The translations under genes were made by a program, and so were the position numbers. Positions 62,143 to 64,000 of a DNA stretch of 64,000 nucleotides are shown here, piece after piece. A model generated the notes under the pieces. That model ran no database searches. It was not told the origin of the DNA and saw only the letters and a program-made list of their open reading frames with translations. The stretch comes from Blautia sp. BIOML-A1. Its GTDB lineage: Bacteria; Bacillota; Clostridia; Lachnospirales; Lachnospiraceae. The stretch spans positions 310,001 through 374,000 of the forward strand of contig NZ_WWVR01000001.1 in assembly GCF_009883055.1 (NCBI RefSeq), in the 5' to 3' direction. The number at the start of each line of letters is the position of its first letter. Position 1 is the stretch's first letter.

Positions 62143-62868
62143 ATGGATGCAAAGATCATGAAATTACAGGAGCTGATTGATCAGCATGATAATATTGTGT
62201 TTTTTGGCGGGGCAGGAGTGTCTACGGAGAGTGGGATTCCTGATTTCCGTTCACAGGACGGGTTGTATCATCAGAAGTATGATTATCCGCCGGAAACGAT
62301 TCTGAGCCACACGTTTTTTATGAGTAATCCGGAAGAATTTTATAAGTTTTACCGTGACAAGATGCTCTGTGATACTGCAAAGCCGAATGCAGCACATCTT
62401 AAGCTGGCAGAGCTTGAGGAGGCGGGCAGGCTTAAGGCTGTGATCACGCAGAATATTGATAATCTTCATCAGATGGCGGGCAGTCATAAGGTGCTGGAGC
62501 TTCATGGAAGCGTATACCGCAATCATTGTATGCGATGTGGGAAATTCTATGATTTTGATTATGTGAAGCACAGTGAAGGAGTGCCGAGATGTGAGTGCGG
62601 CGGTATTGTGAAGCCGGATGTGGTTCTCTATGAGGAGGGACTTGACAGTCAGACAATCGAAGAATCTGTCAGAGCAATTTCGAAGGCGCAGGTTCTGATC
62701 ATAGGAGGAACTTCTCTGGCGGTCTACCCGGCAGCGGGTCTGATTGATTATTTCCGGGGAGAGGCACTGGTGGTGATCAATAAATCCTCCACTCCGCGGG
62801 ACCGCAATGCGGATCTTCTGATCAAGGAGCCGATCGGTCAGGTGTTTTCTCAGATTAAAGTAAGATAA
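62143..62868 (+). CDS. cobB: NAD-dependent protein deacylase (Sir2 family)
   Basis: 241 residues. Sirtuin motifs: FFGGAGVSTESGIPDFRS, ITQNIDNLHQMAG, catalytic His in ELHGS, the zinc cysteines CMRCG and CECGG, and GGTSLAVYPAA. It removes acyl groups from lysines using NAD. ATG 62143 follows GAAGGGGGAA; an in-frame ATG at 62104 lacks a ribosome site. Confidence 0.94.
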   Translation: MDAKIMKLQELIDQHDNIVFFGGAGVSTESGIPDFRSQDGLYHQKYDYPPETILSHTFFMSNPEEFYKFYRDKMLCDTAKPNAAHLKLAELEEAGRLKAVITQNIDNLHQMAGSHKVLELHGSVYRNHCMRCGKFYDFDYVKHSEGVPRCECGGIVKPDVVLYEEGLDSQTIEESVRAISKAQVLIIGGTSLAVYPAAGLIDYFRGEALVVINKSSTPRDRNADLLIKEPIGQVFSQIKVR

Positions 62869-62908
62869 GAGTAACTGTTCACAGTAATATATAAGGCAGG
62901 AAGTATAC

Positions 62909-63097
62909 ATGGGATTTATTTATGAGGTAGGGGATATTGTGACTCTCAAGAAGGGTCATCCATGCGGAAGCAAGGAATGGGAAATCCTTCGAGTGGGAGC
63001 AGATTTCCGACTGAAATGCATGGGCTGCGGACATCAGATCATGGTGCCGCGTAAGATGGTCGAAAAAAACACGAGAAACTTACAAAAGCCGGAGTGA
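62909..63097 (+). CDS. DUF951 family small protein
   Basis: 62 residues. The DUF951 pattern is clear: VGDIVTLKKGHPCGSKEWEI and LKCMGCGHQIMVPR. The Cys residues could bind a metal. Function unknown; in Bacillus relatives it sits near chromosome-partition or mechanosensitive channel genes. RBS AAGGCAGGAAG. Confidence 0.9.
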   Translation: MGFIYEVGDIVTLKKGHPCGSKEWEILRVGADFRLKCMGCGHQIMVPRKMVEKNTRNLQKPE

Positions 63098-63145
63098 ACA
63101 GAAACCTTATTCGTTCTGGTTATATTAAATATACAAGAGATGAAA

Positions 63146-63174
63146 TTTACATTTGAAGCTCATGGTTCTATAAT
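63146..63174 (+). promoter_or_regulatory. Promoter of the last, cut gene
   Basis: TTTACA (63146-63151) and perfect TATAAT (63169-63174), 17-base spacer, 24 bases before the ATG at 63198. Confidence 0.7.
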
Positions 63175-63197
63175 AAAACCCGAAAAGGGGCGATATT

Positions 63198-64000
63198 ATG
63201 AGTACCATATTTCCGAGAGAAGAAAAGGCAGAACAGATTTTTGACAAGATCCTTGAAAACCCGGAAGCGTGCGAACGTCTGAAGGATACATTTTTTGAAG
63301 CAATTCCATCGGCGGAAGAGAGTGAAGGTGCAGGAACGGATATTCCGGGAACTGTTTTTGCGGCAGCCTTGTTTCATGCATACGAAAACAAAGACCTTTC
63401 GGCATTTCTCATGGCTGTCTGCAATAACAGTATGTTTGATCTTCTGCGTAATTCTTTCCTGATTCCGATGCGGTTCAATGATAAGGGCGTGGAGAATCCG
63501 GTTCTTCTTACGGATGACAGGGGAATGCTTCTGGATGAATCTCAGAAACATCTTTATGAGAAGAAATACAGGATGTTTCACAGGATCTATGAGGAGCAGG
63601 AGGAGATTCCGTGTTATCAGATGTATATGGCAGACGGTTTCAGGGAAAATCACGGTTATACCAGTAAGGGCGAAATCGTGACAGACAAAATATCGAAACA
63701 TACAGGAATCCTTCTTATGTTCCGATTCCCGGAATCTGTAAAGACAGACATTAATGATGACAGGATCTATGCGATCGTGTGGGATTTCCTGATGCGCCTT
63801 CAGGAGGAACTGCCGCGGGCATTGATGTATTATGGTGTCAGGGACGAAGAAGGCAAAGAAAAAAATACCGAAACGCTGGGAATTTTTCTTCCGTTTTATC
63901 ATTTTGAGAGAATGATGGAGAAAAATATTGAGATTGCAAACGGTATTGGACTGGGATGCCGGGAGCATATCCTGAATGAAGTAAAACGACAGACAGGGAA
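63198..64000 (+). CDS. Unknown protein, 3' end cut by window
   Basis: At least 267 residues from ATG 63198 (MSTIFPREEKAEQIF), open to the right edge. RBS AAAAGGGG. No signal peptide or membrane segment. It reads like a helical, acidic cytoplasmic protein: a DLSAFLMAVCNNSMFDLLRN segment, many Met and Glu residues, then a more regular alpha/beta part (DRIYAIVWDFLMRLQEELPRA). I recognise no family. Codon use matches the neighbours and the start has a strong promoter, so it is a real gene. Confidence 0.75.
   Translation, partial: MSTIFPREEKAEQIFDKILENPEACERLKDTFFEAIPSAEESEGAGTDIPGTVFAAALFHAYENKDLSAFLMAVCNNSMFDLLRNSFLIPMRFNDKGVENPVLLTDDRGMLLDESQKHLYEKKYRMFHRIYEEQEEIPCYQMYMADGFRENHGYTSKGEIVTDKISKHTGILLMFRFPESVKTDINDDRIYAIVWDFLMRLQEELPRALMYYGVRDEEGKEKNTETLGIFLPFYHFERMMEKNIEIANGIGLGCREHILNEVKRQTG

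Noticed and set aside
1..64000. CRISPR array, prophage, integrase or IS transposase
   Set aside because: No regularly spaced direct repeats, no phage structural genes and no transposase or integrase were seen. The repeats found are short palindromic elements.
1..64000. tRNA or rRNA genes
   Set aside because: No GTTCGA-type T-loop with matching acceptor arms was noticed in the intergenic gaps; a dedicated covariance scan could not be run.
1..64000. General recoding of TAG as a sense codon
   Set aside because: Many intact genes here end in TAG directly after full-length domains (MoxR, PqqD-like, YitT, ftsE, hrcA, the frl ATPase), so TAG works as a normal stop; the two in-frame cases are more likely mutations.

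Overview
The window reads as a stretch of core chromosome from a Gram-positive, low-to-moderate GC Clostridia genome, most likely Lachnospiraceae (Blautia or a close relative). The reasons are: the hrcA-grpE-dnaK-dnaJ cluster with a CIRCE element; an ireB-ruvX-DUF1292-rnj-ylbF-mltG-trmR-trhP cluster in Bacillus/Clostridium-like order; sporulation sigma-K; a PPi-type phosphofructokinase; the DUF5716/DUF5717 pair; and strong AGGAGG ribosome sites with TTGACA/TATAAT promoters. I see no prophage, no CRISPR array, and no rRNA or tRNA gene. The assignment is by recognition of families, not by any search.

Layout. 1-5.1 kb: a MoxR ATPase (cut by the window edge) with a VWA partner, then an OPT-family peptide transporter coupled to a small PqqD-like protein. 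5.1-13.8 kb: YitT membrane protein, a PucR/CdaR-type regulator, ftsEX, a CtpA-type S41 protease, DegV, a secreted FN3/lysozyme-like protein and an unknown protein. 14-24.1 kb: Na/phosphate cotransporter; a fructoselysine utilisation locus (divergent GntR regulator, deglycase FrlB, kinase FrlD, fused binding protein-permease, ATPase); then a BvgS-like hybrid kinase gene split by an in-frame amber codon. 24.1-37.3 kb: uvrB, an aminotransferase, the CIRCE-controlled chaperone operon, and prmA-rsmE-cysteine desulfurase-thiI. 37.3-44.9 kb: a His-less HPr paralogue on the minus strand, then a long operon for tRNA modification, RNA decay and cell-wall-related functions. 44.9-51.3 kb: sigK and, divergently, a three-gene module of unknown function. 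51.4-64 kb: fructose-bisphosphate aldolase, an arginase-fold protein, a divergent Lgt, a Csp-like subtilase, a purine permease, PPi-phosphofructokinase, a decayed AAA/nuclease remnant, VanZ, a FliB-like protein, sortase B, a sirtuin, DUF951 and a cut unknown gene.

The strongest candidate for an undescribed system is the 45.7-51.3 kb module. A 416-residue protein (DUF5716) lines up by eye with Hsp70 across the phosphate loops and part of the beta-sandwich substrate domain, but has no helical lid. It is translationally coupled to a 1181-residue protein with beta domains and a helical solenoid (DUF5717), and is followed by a TPR protein. This suggests a chaperone-like or scaffold machine. Other points of note are two loci with in-frame TAG codons, an intergenic palindromic repeat family that flanks dnaJ, an attenuator-like leader before ftsE, a Crh-like HPr whose active-site His is replaced, and a multi-hairpin element between convergent genes.
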